NCBI GenBank assembly: GCA_037952775.1
Contig: JBANAY010000003.1
Span: 30,008,001 to 30,072,000 of the forward strand
Direction: 5' to 3'
Length of the DNA stretch: 64,000 nucleotides
Source: Clonostachys chloroleuca
Taxonomy: Eukaryota > Ascomycota > Sordariomycetes > Hypocreales > Bionectriaceae
Made by a program: the position numbers and the translations under genes. Below the pieces are notes generated by a model. It was not told the DNA's origin, did not search any database, and saw nothing but the letters and a program-made list of their open reading frames with translations. Each line of letters opens with the position of its first letter. The first letter of the stretch is position 1. Shown here in pieces: positions 46,325 through 57,576 of this stretch.

Positions 46325-47011
46325 ATGCGTTTCAACATCTTATCCGCTGTCACCGTTGCGCTCTCGGCCTCAACAACCTACGCCCAACTCATCGAGCCCA
46401 AGGCTGTTGTTGATGCTATCGACAAGATCACCGACTTGTCCAACGACACTGCCGATGCCGCTGAAAAGGTGCAACAGGTTGATATTACTGCCATTGTGCC
46501 TGCGGGCTTCGTAAGTTCTACTTCCAAACCCTTGCTTTTGAGTTTGCGGCGGTCTGACATCAATGGATGCGTTTTTAGAGAGTCGTCAAGGGTTTCAAAG
46601 ATATCATCAGCACTGTGACCATGACCATCTCCGACCTGGGACGGATGGACCCCCCGAAGAGGATTTCGCAGAGGAGGACCAGAACGCTATTTGCAAGGCA
46701 TTCACCGGAGTACGTATCTAACCGGGACAGCTTTCAAATCCTTGTCATGGCGACTAACGTGGATCATTCTCTTCCAGTTCGTCATGGTTCACCAGGATCT
46801 TCTCCGTATCGTCATCGGCAAAAATAGCCTGCTGGCTAGTCTACCCGTTGGTGACGCCATTGCTTCCGTCCTCCGCACTCTGGAGGGTGGTGTCGATGAG
46901 GTGGCTAAGAAAATTATCGAACTTGTGCCAACCTGCGCTGAGCAGGCCAAGAAAGACCTCGGGGATCTTGATGATACCATCGGTAAAGCCATCGATACTT
47001 ACTCCTCCTAA
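46325..47011 (+). CDS. HsbA-like hydrophobic-surface-binding / cell wall protein, apparent -1 frameshift
   Basis: Small secreted helical protein of the HsbA / cell-wall mannoprotein family, which binds hydrophobic surfaces. Signal peptide MRFNILSAVTVALSASTTYA. Exons are 46325-46510, 46579-46709 and 46778-47011. Exon 1 ends in phase 0 (IVPAGF) and exon 3 begins in phase 0 (FVMVHQDLLRIVIGK), so exon 2 must be a multiple of three, but it is 131 nt. The reading VVKGFKDIISTVTMTISDL changes frame at a C6 run (46650-46655), after which EEDFAEEDQNAICKAFTG is the family-like continuation. A seventh C would make everything consistent. The rest, including DLDDTIGKAIDTYSS at the C-terminus, is intact. 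Either one recent lesion or a sequencing error. Confidence 0.8.
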
Positions 47012-48149
47012 ATGGGGAAGCCCCCAAGGGTGAGTGAAGACATGCTGGGATCGTGTGGGTCAGCCACCGGGGGTGAATTGGAGGAGTAAGAGGTGGACGA
47101 GGTATCATTCGGTGATGCCTTGAATCAAGCCTATCAGTATCATCGAGCGGAGAGAAGCCGGCCGTACATGGAGATCCACTCATGGTTGAGTTTGCGGTTC
47201 AAGGTACCAAACCTAGAGCCAGGCTCGGCCAAGGTTGGGTCTTTTTGTTTCTAACACATGTACGTTACGGGGAAAGTGGAGAAGTGGGTAGCGCTTATCC
47301 TGCCTCAGGAATACACAGGCTGTTTCTTGTGGCAATACTACATACAGGAGGATTGAAATCCGCGAATTCCAAGCAATATCTTCCGTGAGTTTTAAAAACT
47401 TGAGCTGTACCTCATGTCACCGACATCTCCTATAGCACCAACCATATCGCGCGCATTCCGTAACCCATACTGTCTTTGATTTTTGACGATGTCGAGAGCA
47501 GTAGGCGTTCTCGAACATCTACGCGCATCATTTGAGGTAAACATCAGGCTTGGTGTTATTTTAAGTACAGCACGCGATGCTGGTGGCTTTTTGTGGAGTT
47601 AGGAAACAGTTTTTTTTCCTGTCCCTCAAATAGAAGAACCAGTCGGCCATGTCGCACCTTTGATCGCCTTTGGAAGGCTGGTTGTACGCGGACGTGTCAG
47701 GCCCCCTCGCAGGCCAGTTATTAATGGCTGCCCGAAGTAGGAACTCTCATCAACGGCCAGTGCGCAAAGACGACCTGTGATCTTGACCTTTTACAGATTA
47801 TACTTCTATACCGATTGGCAAATAGGAAATATCATCCCAAGAAAATTCCCTTTTCCTTACCAATACCCAAAGGCAATCAGGAAGATATAAAAACGAGCCC
47901 CGGGCTGGGTTATATCGACGCGTACTCAACGAATCTTATACGATAAAGCGTAGTAAGACTTGGTTTGTGTATATCCTCCGACGGCCTAACAAATACTTTT
48001 TATATAGTATGAGGAATCTTGTGATTGACGATTGATAAGTTTGTTTCACTACTTGACTTAACACTCTTGTTACCCGAGCTGCTGAGCTGCGACAGTCTTA
48101 GCTTTAGGTCTAGAAGTCTTCTAAGTTTCAATGAACATCTGTTTTTATA
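47012..48149. other. Intergenic, 1.1 kb
   Basis: No supported gene. TATATAGTATG near 48002 and other A/T-rich pieces are present. Confidence 0.45.
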
Positions 48150-48795
48150 ACAGCTGAAGAGATCTTACTCGAAGGCTGGGACGATTATGATATTGGTGGG
48201 TGGTTCTTCGACACGCTCGGGTGGAAGATCCGTGGAATCATGAAGGTTCAAGAGTTCTAAATCGCGCTTGCGAGCCTAGAGTCTGTATCCCCTGGGAGCC
48301 TATCGATTCCATCGGGTCTATGTGTTGGTTTAATAGCAGCAGAGTCCAAGATGACCACGTTGTCGGGCTATCACAAGATAAACTGCACTATACGATGACA
48401 CGAACCTCCCGCCTCTACCCAGAATTGCCGACCACTCTCGCCATTGGAACCGGCAGGATGTGGCACAGAGGTTAAGAGCAGAACTTCGGACCACATTGCA
48501 GCAGCAGGCTTGCTTCAGGGATCCTTTGCCGGAAATTCCGTTTGCCCACACCTGTCCAGAATCATTATCTCAGCGATTCTTACGCGGTCGGCATCAATTC
48601 TGGCAGGACTTCTCCTATTTACAGAAACAAGCTCAAGACGAAACGAGACTTGAGCTTCCTCATCCTGTTGTTCAAGAGCCACGCTTCAGAGTAAGCTTTG
48701 ATAATAAAATTCGTCTTGAAGCCCGTACCAGTATAGGTGCGCTGAGTATCGAAACAAGAGCCTGGCGATGGTTAGAACGAGTTACTAGTGGTTGA
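48150..48795 (+). pseudogene. Unidentified decayed coding stretch
   Basis: Successive frames read ILLEGWDDYDIGGWFFDTLG, then LYPELPTTLAIGTG, then AQRLRAELRTTLQQQACFRD and EARTSIGALSIETRAWRWLE, broken by stops and frame changes. Composition looks protein-coding, but I do not recognise the family. No start or splice sites could be set. Confidence 0.3.
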
Positions 48796-50035
48796 GAGAG
48801 GAGCCAGGCTCCAGACGCGCTTATACAATGGTTTTTTCGCGGGCCATCTATTTCCGAGCCAGGGTTAAACCCTCTTTAGGAGGTTTATCCTGAGCATGCA
48901 TTGGATTATGATACTTTGGCGGTCGGGGAGTTCAAGTGTTGGCTAAGAAGTAGAAGATTCACCTCAAAGTCGGGGTGGGATTTTGTCGGGCGCAGGCGTT
49001 TCGTGATCATGTTGACGGGATTATCCTCTTCGTAAAAAGTAACGTAATAAGTGCACTATGTCATAGGGTTCTTTGTCAAGGTCCCCGAGATAATGCAGTT
49101 TGCTTCTGACTCGCCTTTTTAATGTGTGAATGTTCATCCTCTAGATCCGTCAGGCTTCTGCACGCGGCGGCTTCTAATTCACTGGTGGCACCTCCGACTA
49201 CGGAGATATTCGGACTAGTCTTGCGACCGGGTTAGTGGACGGGTTGTGTCAGCCTGTCTTTCACAGGATCATTATAGAATCATCATGCGAAAGAGAAGGG
49301 TATCAGATAAAGGTAAGGTGTGCGCTAGAACTTAGCTTATATACTTCTATGAGGTCATTCCTAGGATTTAGCCACAGCCACCTATTGACTTCTACTTGCA
49401 ATAATTTCATACTCGCCTCGGACAGAATGTAAGTAGTCGGATCTACGCAATATGAGAGACGGCGAAAGCCCGGACGATAGGTGCGATCTCGATCTAGATA
49501 TGTTCCGCACCGAAAATGTAGGGAGCGGATCCAGCCCTTGCTTGCGGTGCCTTGAAAGACTCTGACACGCGATAGTATGCCAAGCCTCGAAGACGCCGAG
49601 ATTTTTATGCGCATACGGTGGCACCCTTGGGAAGATAGAAAAATTGGAGGGGTGTAGTGTTGACGAAAAAGGGCCACAGATGGGGTGCCAAGTTCATTGC
49701 TAGGCGTGGCGGTGAAAAGAAGGAGGAGGAATACTGCTGCTGCTGCTACGGCGGCGGCCTTGGGCCGCCGGTAATGCACTGACAGGTCGGCAACTCGAGA
49801 CCCGGTGAGGATGTCCTGGGTCTATCCGAACGCCTAGGATGGTATGAGTGGCTCTATTTCGAGTCGGATGAATATAAATATACGACGGGATAAAATTTGC
49901 TGGGAATTAGCGAGTCTTCACCCCGTGCGGGCAACTGTAACACTATATTCATGTCTTTCCGCCCCCCTTTCAATCTTAAGCTCGGCCTCCATATTCGAAT
50001 CTATGCGGCCTCAGTTATGTCGAGAGGTCTTGTTT
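48796..50035. other. No gene identified
   Basis: Only short frames on both strands. A GCTGCTGCTGCTACGGCGGCGG triplet-rich piece occurs near 49738. Sequence downstream of the FRQ fragment may contain further remnants of it, but I could not align them. Confidence 0.35.
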
Positions 50036-50429
50036 GGCTGAAATGACGAGACATCCAGTGAATCTTCGAGACTAGAAAGAAAGTCACGTAGAGCCGCCCC
50101 CAATTCCCTTTTCTTACGTTTAGATAGGCCGTGAAGTTTTATATCGAACATCTTTTCCTTACAGAGCATGTCGGGACCTTTTCCTTATAACACCTCAACT
50201 CCTCCTTTAGTTTTTGCATCTCGACGGTCAAGTCATCGATAACACTGCGATAATCGTCGGCGCTGCAGCTGTGAGCAGCTGTGAACTTCCGCGGTGCGAG
50301 CTGCCGGCGAAACGGAAATGGTTTATCCTCGTTGGATGAGTCCGATTCCTTCTGAAAGAATGTAGAATCTACTGAACTGCATTTTAGCACGAAGACCCTG
50401 TGATCCATCCTAGCCTGAACCATTATCAA
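50036..50429 (-). pseudogene. frq: FREQUENCY (FRQ) clock protein fragment
   Basis: The minus strand encodes [20 protein letters not shown], then [20 protein letters not shown], then [20 protein letters not shown] and RKKRELGAALRDFLSSLED. These match, in order, the N-terminal region and coiled coil of FRQ, the circadian oscillator protein of filamentous fungi. The coiled coil mediates FRQ dimerisation and is needed for clock function. A -1 shift (near 50178, GAAAAGGTCCC) separates YKEK from GPDML; one extra G restores the frame. No start, splice sites or remaining FRQ domains (FCD, FFD) were found, so this is a partial relic and the organism's working frq should be elsewhere. Confidence 0.8.
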
Positions 50430-51550
50430 CCCATCAAAAACCGGTTTACACTGAGAATAGCCTAATATCCCCCTCTATATGTCTCAACTAGATCGTCTTT
50501 TGGGAGGGGGTGTGAAACGGTTGTCTCAGCAGGCGTAGCTATATTTCCTTAATCTCGGTCTGACGGCTACTGAGAGGGCCACCGGTAAAAAGGTCACCAT
50601 TGCCGTGGCATGTAACGAGCCAGGCGGAGAAGTTGATCAAGGCTATTCCTAGGTCTGATTAGACAATTTCAGTGGATTGCGGGCCCTTTTAACCGGATGG
50701 CCAACCGGGCAACATCAACATCGGAGGGTTATTGCATGAACATATTGGAAAGTGCAAAAAGTCGTAGCAGGTTACAAGCCTTATTCTGCGAAAGTCGTAT
50801 ATTCGTATGCTCGTTTGCTTGCTTTCGAAGACCTCACTTTCCTGTAATAACCCACCACTCCACAGTCTTGAATACCCGAATCATCTTATGCGTACTCCGA
50901 AGGAGGGATCATCAGCACGGATGTGATCAATAGCCCAGTCTTTGCAAGCGTTCTAGTAGTTGGTGAGTTCTATGACGACCTGATGATTCAGACAGGGAAC
51001 TATCGCCACCCGAATGTTGTAATAAGTCATACACGATGGGTCATATCTGGTTTTTCCGGCAGGGAACAAAAGAATTAGGGCAATGGATGGGTTTTCCATG
51101 CATGCATCTACCTTCCTTGTAAGTCACTCGGATCGACCACGCGATGATAGGCGATTATATATACCCGGCGGTTAGTGAGACCGCCGTTTACCAAGCTTTG
51201 TTTCTTTGGTCCACCATGATCACTGAACCAGTATGCCACTTTTTGACAGAGCTTAGAGGGAGAGAGAGGCGGGACTGAGTTCCGTAGCATGATTGAGGTG
51301 GCTTGCACAAATGGACACAAACAATATCGGAGTAGGAAGCGCAGGAGACTAAAGATGTTCGTAGTAGCTATTCCCATCGCCCTTATGCTACCAGCTTTTT
51401 CTGTCGGCCGGCCAGACTGTCTGTGCAAGTGGCGTACTGCTCTGAAGACAAACATTGAGCGGAAGTATAAATCCCAACCTACCCGTATCTGATACTCAAT
51501 TGGAGCAATATCTCCCGGGACCCGACTTTCAGTCTTCCTGTCGTATTAAA
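50430..51550. other. Intergenic, 1.1 kb
   Basis: No supported gene. May include decayed sequence 5' of the FRQ fragment and the promoter of the amine oxidase relic. Confidence 0.4.
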
Positions 51551-52291
51551 ATGTTCGACGTTGTTGCCGTTGGAGCTGGATTGAGCGGATTACAGGCTTC
51601 CTATCATCCTCAGCGAGCGGGTTTATCGGTTGCCATCATTGAAGCAAGAGACCGAATTGGGGGTAGAGTTTGTACTGTTCCTATTGCTTCCAATCGCGGA
51701 GTTGCGGACCTAGGTGCAACTTGATTTGACCAAGAAATACAGCCTCGAGTTACAGAATATGTTCGTCTATTCGGGTTAGCAACAGTCGATCAAAGTGTGG
51801 ATAAGGCGGCTATGATTCAGATTTCAAGTACTGACCATCGAGTATTCCCTTTTGCCGGTATTTCTCATGTGAGTTCAACTTATCCAGCACTTTTTGGGTT
51901 GACTGACCATCCATAGTTCTCCATTGAAGACAGAGAAAACATGGCGATGATTTGTGACCATGTGGAAGCTGAGATGCTGAAGACTAGTATTGGAGGCATC
52001 CAAGAAGATGCGGTGTCGGTTGATGATTACGTCCGAAAGATTGGTGCAAATGATAACACAGCCAAAATGGCTAATTTTTGGACTCAGGCTTTTCACGGCC
52101 TAGAATCAACACAAGTACCAGTGGGGTATTTCATTCACCATTGGCGGAACAATCACGGCCTTCCTTCTCTAGCAGCAAATGGTTTGACAGGTAGCAGTCA
52201 TAAATGTTTGCAGGACGGTATGTGGCTGGCTGAAGGCTTATGCCGAAACGCTAATAACCGTTATCATAGGTGCAACGGCATCGCTCTCTAA
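51551..52291 (+). pseudogene. Flavin amine oxidase, truncated
   Basis: N-terminal part of a monoamine-oxidase-type FAD enzyme. MFDVVAVGAGLSGLQASY holds the GxGxxG dinucleotide-binding fold, followed by IIEARDRIGGRV. An in-frame TGA at 51722 replaces the Trp expected in VADLGAT-W-FDQ. An intron at 51869-51916 (GTGAGT..CCATAG) is preserved. After WTQAFHGLESTQVPVGYF and NNHGLPSLAANG the frame ends at 52291, exactly where the AT-rich block begins; the substrate and C-terminal FAD domains are missing. Confidence 0.8.
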
Positions 52292-52815
52292 AATATACTT
52301 TTTCTATAAATTTACTTATAAATCTTTTTTATTTATTTAGTAGATATAAAATTAGTATTATTTAAATAAATAAAGTAATATATTATAAATAAAATATATA
52401 CTACTAGTATTATATAGTATATCTTATCTTTTCTACTAATAGAAGATAGATTACTCTAGATTACTAGTAAGTCTCTATAATTTATAATTAGATATACTCT
52501 AGCTTACTAGTAAGCTAGTATAAGCTATAGTACAGTAAAAGATAATAGAATTATATTAAGTTAAAATATTAAGTAGTTCTAAATAGATTTATAAATAATT
52601 CTCTTAATCTGTTTTATTAGTTATCTATTTATTATAATAATAAAAGTAAAATTAGAAATAGTTAGTTTATTATATATTATATATAGATATATAGGAAAAT
52701 ATATATCTTTAGTACTTTTTTATTTCTATACTATTTAAAATTAAACTAGTTAGTTATATTATTTTATATTCTTAATAATTATCTTTTTATCTTTTTATTA
52801 TAATAGATATATATG
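52285..52815. repeat. Extremely AT-rich block
   Basis: About 530 bp made almost only of A and T with many TATA, TTAAT and CTAGTA strings. No coding or recognisable element. Such blocks in ascomycetes usually are repeats mutated by RIP; here the source cannot be identified. Confidence 0.8.
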
Positions 52816-53501
52816 CTCCTCTTTAATCTAAGTCCAGGCTGGTAAGCAATAGAACAATCAGAATTTCAGAGTATAACTAGATTCTTGAGAGCATTAATCC
52901 ACTTAGAGCTCCGAGGCCATATTCTTTCGTACATCACTGCGGCAAGTCGAATACGTTCTGGTGGAAACGGACAATTACTAGGGGGCTTTGACTAAACACA
53001 ATGTCAGCAATTGTGCTTGAGGCTTCCGGGCAACGCCGAAGCAACTGTAGCTCGTTAGCATGCAATTTTAATGGGTCTGATCTATTAATCCCGATAACAC
53101 GCGTTCAATGGTCTGTTGAGATTGCTAGTTCAGCTTTATCCCCGCGGACATAAGGCGAGATCATCATCATCATCCTCCTTGTCAAGAGTTTTTGTCATTC
53201 ATAATGACGTAAATGAGGGAAATATTCCGGGCCTATTCCCTCCAGATACGATATCCAAATGGGAGTCGAAATGAATAAGTGTGTGGTCATGGCAGAGATA
53301 TCAAAAGATCGCCTGGGAAAATTAACTATAAGAACTGCACCGTATGGCAAAGATATACCGGTTGCCTCTACTTCAGCTTGATCTTTCATCAGTCCCGCTC
53401 CAATAACGAGGAACAACGCGACAAGCACTACAAATAAAATACAATCCCGAGAACAAAAACAAAACAATTCTACCCTCTTGGTATCCATCACTGGTCTCAA
53501 C
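52816..53501. other. Promoter interval of the alpha/beta hydrolase
   Basis: No gene; carries the 18-bp dyad and an ATC-repeat near 53161. Confidence 0.5.
53136..53153. promoter_or_regulatory. Dyad TTAT-N2-CCGCGG-N2-ATAA, hydrolase promoter
   Basis: Reads TTATCCCCGCGGACATAA, a perfect dyad outside the two spacers, 348 bp upstream of the hydrolase start. The same dyad lies upstream of the MFS exporter. CCGCGG is an inverted CGG pair, the usual recognition unit of Zn2Cys6 dimers. Confidence 0.65.
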
Positions 53502-54398
53502 ATGTTCGCCCTAGCCTCCTTGTTAACTTGTCTTGTGGCGGCGACACAGCTGGCCAATGCTGCCCCCGTCAGTTCCGCAACGGCCGTTGTGACCTCTGAC
53601 GATCTTGAGTGGCCTAGCCAGTGGGTTAAAACCGAGCAGTCAACCCTGCGAGTCCTCGTTCAGGGCAGCGGGCCTTCTGTGCTCATCTACCCCTCCTATG
53701 GTCGTGATGGTGGCCAAGACTTCAACGGGATAAGCGCTATTCTTGTCGAGGCCGGTTACAAAGTTCTCCGACCTCAGCCCAGAGGAATCATGGGCTCTGT
53801 TGGCCCAATGTCGAATGTGACCCTCGACGACCTTGCTGGAGATGTAGCCCAGGTCATCGACGCTCTTGCCGGCGGTCGGGCCATTGTCTTTGGCCACGCC
53901 TTTGGCACATTTGTCACAAAGCGCACGGCGCTCAACTACCCGGACAAGGTCCCCGCTATCATTACCGCATCGCCGGGAGCGCCAGATATCCCTTCTGATA
54001 TTGCTCCTCTGCCACTTGTGTGCGGAAATCTGACGTTGCCCGTGAGTGTGCGTCTCGCTGCACTGGAAAAGGGCTTTTTCAAACCCGGACATAACGCCCG
54101 AATCTGGCTCAATGGGTGGTACCCAGAGACCCTCATGTTGGAGCACGCAGCGATAGAAGCCGCCGGGGACATGACCACATTCTGGGCTGGGGCAAATTCG
54201 ACACAGGTATTGGAGATAATCCCGGCCGAGGATCCCTTCCAGCCCAAAGCCCAGTGGAACTATACCATCGATAGGTTTGCCGAACGAGCCACGATTGCGG
54301 TAGTGCCAAATGCCTCGCACGCCCTATTCCCTGAGAATCTTGGTAGCATAGCCGACATCGTTCTGCCTTGGGTCAAGATGCAGAGCACAAGGCTCTAG
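53502..54398 (+). CDS. Secreted alpha/beta-hydrolase fold protein with Ala at the nucleophile
   Basis: Intronless, 298 residues. The signal peptide is MFALASLLTCLVAATQLANA-A. The fold is clear: LRVLVQGSGPSVLIYPSYGR (strand 3 and oxyanion region), LRPQPRGIMGS, VIDALAGGRAIVFGHAFG, and a C-terminal NASHALFPEN with the family His. The nucleophile elbow reads G-H-A-F-G, so A133 stands where Ser is expected; the acid (AEDPF) and His remain. Similar GHAFG proteins occur in fungi, so this may be a real non-hydrolytic or differently acting clade. Several N-glycosylation sequons (NVT, NLT, NST, NYT, NAS) fit secretion. It is divergent in regulation and adjacent to a Zn2Cys6 regulator, with the shared dyad in its promoter. 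Confidence 0.9.
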   Translation: MFALASLLTCLVAATQLANAAPVSSATAVVTSDDLEWPSQWVKTEQSTLRVLVQGSGPSVLIYPSYGRDGGQDFNGISAILVEAGYKVLRPQPRGIMGSVGPMSNVTLDDLAGDVAQVIDALAGGRAIVFGHAFGTFVTKRTALNYPDKVPAIITASPGAPDIPSDIAPLPLVCGNLTLPVSVRLAALEKGFFKPGHNARIWLNGWYPETLMLEHAAIEAAGDMTTFWAGANSTQVLEIIPAEDPFQPKAQWNYTIDRFAERATIAVVPNASHALFPENLGSIADIVLPWVKMQSTRL

Positions 54399-54828
54399 CT
54401 TGGGTCGCCGTGCAAATACATGGATATAGATGTTTGGTTTCCGTGACTAGTCCTATTATTGGACAATGTGGTGTTATATAGACAGCAGTGTATCGATTGT
54501 TCGGGTTGGTCCTTGATGGTGCAGAGCTTTTGAATGCATATCTGTGCTTGCAGCCGTATGTGGTTTAGCTAAACAGTCAAGGGACCTTCAAGGATATAAA
54601 TAAATCCCCATATCTCTTATCAGTGCCGAAGCTTTATTATGTCATTGCCTATGAGTAGCTGCTGACACATTGATGACGGCAGCCACACTCCAAACACAAA
54701 AATGAAAAATCTGGATCAGGGCTGTTGGGGGATGGCCTGTGATTGCTTTCTGCCGCCGCAATATATGGCAGCCATCACTTGGTGGCCCAATTTGCTCATT
54801 AGCCTCCGTCATTTTGTGTTTGTAGGTA
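54399..54828. other. Intergenic, regulator promoter
   Basis: No gene and no copy of the CCGCGG dyad, so autoregulation through that site is not suggested. Confidence 0.5.
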
Positions 54829-57248
54829 ATGGAACACATCAACGCCGTCCCTGACACGGAAGCGGGTGTGGCCAAGAGCGATGACGTGAGGGATTTTGAT
54901 CAATCCGATCGCCCCTCAAGGGTGACGAGGAAAAGGAGGCGCGCTGCGCTCTCATGCACAGAGTGCCGCCGAAGAAAGAGAAAGGTGAGTGCGTCAAGTC
55001 GCAACTGCGCCCTGTTCATTACTCTGGTCACGACCCAGCTTACCCTCCCGTTTTATAGTGCGACGGCAAGCATCCGTGCTGCGATTGCAAGCTGCGGAAC
55101 AAGGCCAATGGCTGTCACTATGCAGACAGCCCCGTAGATATTAAGCATGTTCAAGAAATAATGTCTCCTCGTGGCCAGACAACGGCCTCTGCGTATACCC
55201 CATCCTCAGCTACCGATGCTATTTCTAAAAGGTTGGACAACACCGCGACACTTTCAATTAGCGAGTTGGGGTACGCCCGTACTGGCAACTCAACAGCAGA
55301 CTTTCTAGACAGGTTCCATGCTGGTAGAGATGAGTTGATGGGTGGGCCAGGGGCATCTGGCTGGGTAAATGGCAACTTCCTTCTCTGGAGGGATTACAAA
55401 CGTTTGCTGGAAAAGCTACCAGCGCGTGCATGCACCGAGAAACTTGTCGACTTTTACTTCCGTGAAATTAACTGGCAATACTACGCGTTGGATGAAGGCA
55501 CATTCAAACAACAACTCCAAACTTGGTACCAGCTTAACTTGTCGGCAGCCTTTAATAGCCTCTCTCCGGACTGGAGGGCCTTCCCGGCCATGCTCTTTGA
55601 GCTGGTAGCCACTGCGGTGTTATTGATGACACCGGAGGCAGCATTGGCATCCCTCGAACTCAGCGATTCCGATATTGTATCATTTGAGACTATGGTCGTG
55701 GAATACAACAAATCTGCCACGGAAATCATACGCCTTCTTGGGAAGCGACAGATCTCGCTTACCACCGTAATTGCAGGTTTCCTCCAGGTCGCCTTCCTCA
55801 AGTACTTTGGACAGGTGACAGAAGCAGTGAGTTCTGACCTTCAGGAAGATCCTCATCAGTAGCTTATCCGTATTGCAGTGGCACGCCCTCGGCGAGGTTA
55901 TCAAGGATGCACAAGAGATTGGACTGCACTCAACTCAACGGGATCCAAAGCCTCGTAGCGATGATGCAGCAGCAGTTCTAGAAAACCAGTGGTATATACA
56001 AGATCGTCGGCGAATCTGGATGATTTTGTCCGGGTGGGATATTCATACGGCCATGGTATTGGGGCGGCCTGCTGCCATCATCGACACCCTGGAGCCGACG
56101 CTTCCCATCGATGCAATCATCGTCCAAAATCGGTTGGCGAATCCAGTCGTACCCAGAGGCGCACATGATGCCCCGACACCTCTTACCCGTGCCATCTGGG
56201 CCTACCGGATCATGAGTAATCTTCGCAAGGTCCAAGCTCTAGAGAGGGAGGGGCCCTTTTCCGAGGATTTTTCACACGTTGACCGCCTCGATCAAGAGAT
56301 GCGCCAACTCGACGCCGACATTCCTTGTTTTTTCCACCGATATAACCCAGATAGGACGTTTGATTCAATTCCCGATTGTTACTGGATACCGCGCGCGAGG
56401 GCAACCCTGCCTCAGCTCCTTTCGTTCAATTTGATAGCTTTGCACCGTCCATACATCTTCACACACCCTGCAAGCCGATCCAGGGCCTTGGGGGCTTGTC
56501 TTGATATGCTTCGAGCGCAGAAGGAACACTTTGAATCAATACAAGAAAATCAGTATAAGACGTGAGTATACATGCCTTTGTAGGGTCATGACTCCGAAGG
56601 TCATTAACTTAGACTTGTAGATTCTTCTTGTTTTTTGGCACATTCGATGCCGTGGTGCTGATGGCTTCGATATACACCTTCTTCCCCGAGGACCATCCAG
56701 ACAAAATTCTACAAGCCGTGCAGCACCTTCAGTGGTCTATCGATCGGTTTGAAGCAATGTCCAACCGTAATGTTCTGGCTAAAGCAGCGGTCGACACACT
56801 ACGTACATTCCTCGAACGCCTCAAGCGGGCTTTCGTCGGGGCGCGTTTTCAGCCATCGCTTGATGCTGCCTTGCTAGACACAGGGGGGTCCTCAATGCAG
56901 GCTATCCCCTTGCCAATCGATATGAGTACGTCCCTCTCAAATACTGATACCATGTCAAGATCCTCCAGCATAGGGCTATCGCCTTTAATGCCGATAAAGG
57001 CTCCAGAGTTCCAGGCTTGGGGACCACCAGAGGTGCCGTTTGACTGGTCGTTGATCGAACCCATCTACGCAATGGGCGATATCGCGTACAATGATTTAAT
57101 CGGGAATCTAGATGACTCAGTGGCTGGCAGCTCCCAACAAAATACCTGGCCCGAATCTGATCCTGAGCTACTTCAATTCAGTGGCGATTTTTCTGCCAAT
57201 AGTGTTTGGAGTGTGTTGAATCAGGACCTTAGATATAGACGAGGGTAG
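54829..57248 (+). CDS. Zn2Cys6 (Zn-cluster) transcription factor
   Basis: Nuclear fungal-type binuclear zinc cluster regulator of 744 residues. Exons are 54829-54984, 55059-55826, 55879-56561 and 56621-57248; all joins keep frame. The DNA-binding domain spans the first intron: CTECRRRKRK joined to CDGKHPCCDCKLRNKANGCHY supplies the six cysteines (the linker, LRNKAN, lacks the usual extra spacing). A basic stretch (SRVTRKRRRAALS) precedes it. The central region resembles the fungal-specific TF domain: YFREINWQYYALDEGTFKQQ and, after intron 2, AWHALGEVIKDAQEIGLHST. The C-terminus is acidic and Ser-rich with a terminal WSVLNQDLRYRRG. It sits between the alpha/beta hydrolase and the MFS exporter and is the obvious candidate to bind the dyad shared by their promoters. 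Confidence 0.92.
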
Positions 57249-57576
57249 TCAATGTGAGGGTGGACAATTGTTAATTTGAATCTCATACCTAGCTGACAGC
57301 TCGTTGTCAATTGAAAACAATTTCTTCTATGGCCTATATTTGTAACAACTCAGGCCATGATACAATTTTTCAGAGAATAGCATACATATGTGATTGAACT
57401 TGATTCATAGGTAAATGACTCCCCTTTTCGCCATTTTCGCATCTATCAGCCCATATATACTATATCTATATCATGTTTAATATAGACAAAGTCCTAAGTT
57501 AAGATAAAGTAACTCCCTAATGTAGCTAGGACGTGCTAGTATTTAAGAAATCTAACCTGAGCCATACATCTGAATC
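57249..57576. other. Convergent intergenic interval
   Basis: Short A/T-rich space between the regulator and the MFS stop; no gene. Confidence 0.5.
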
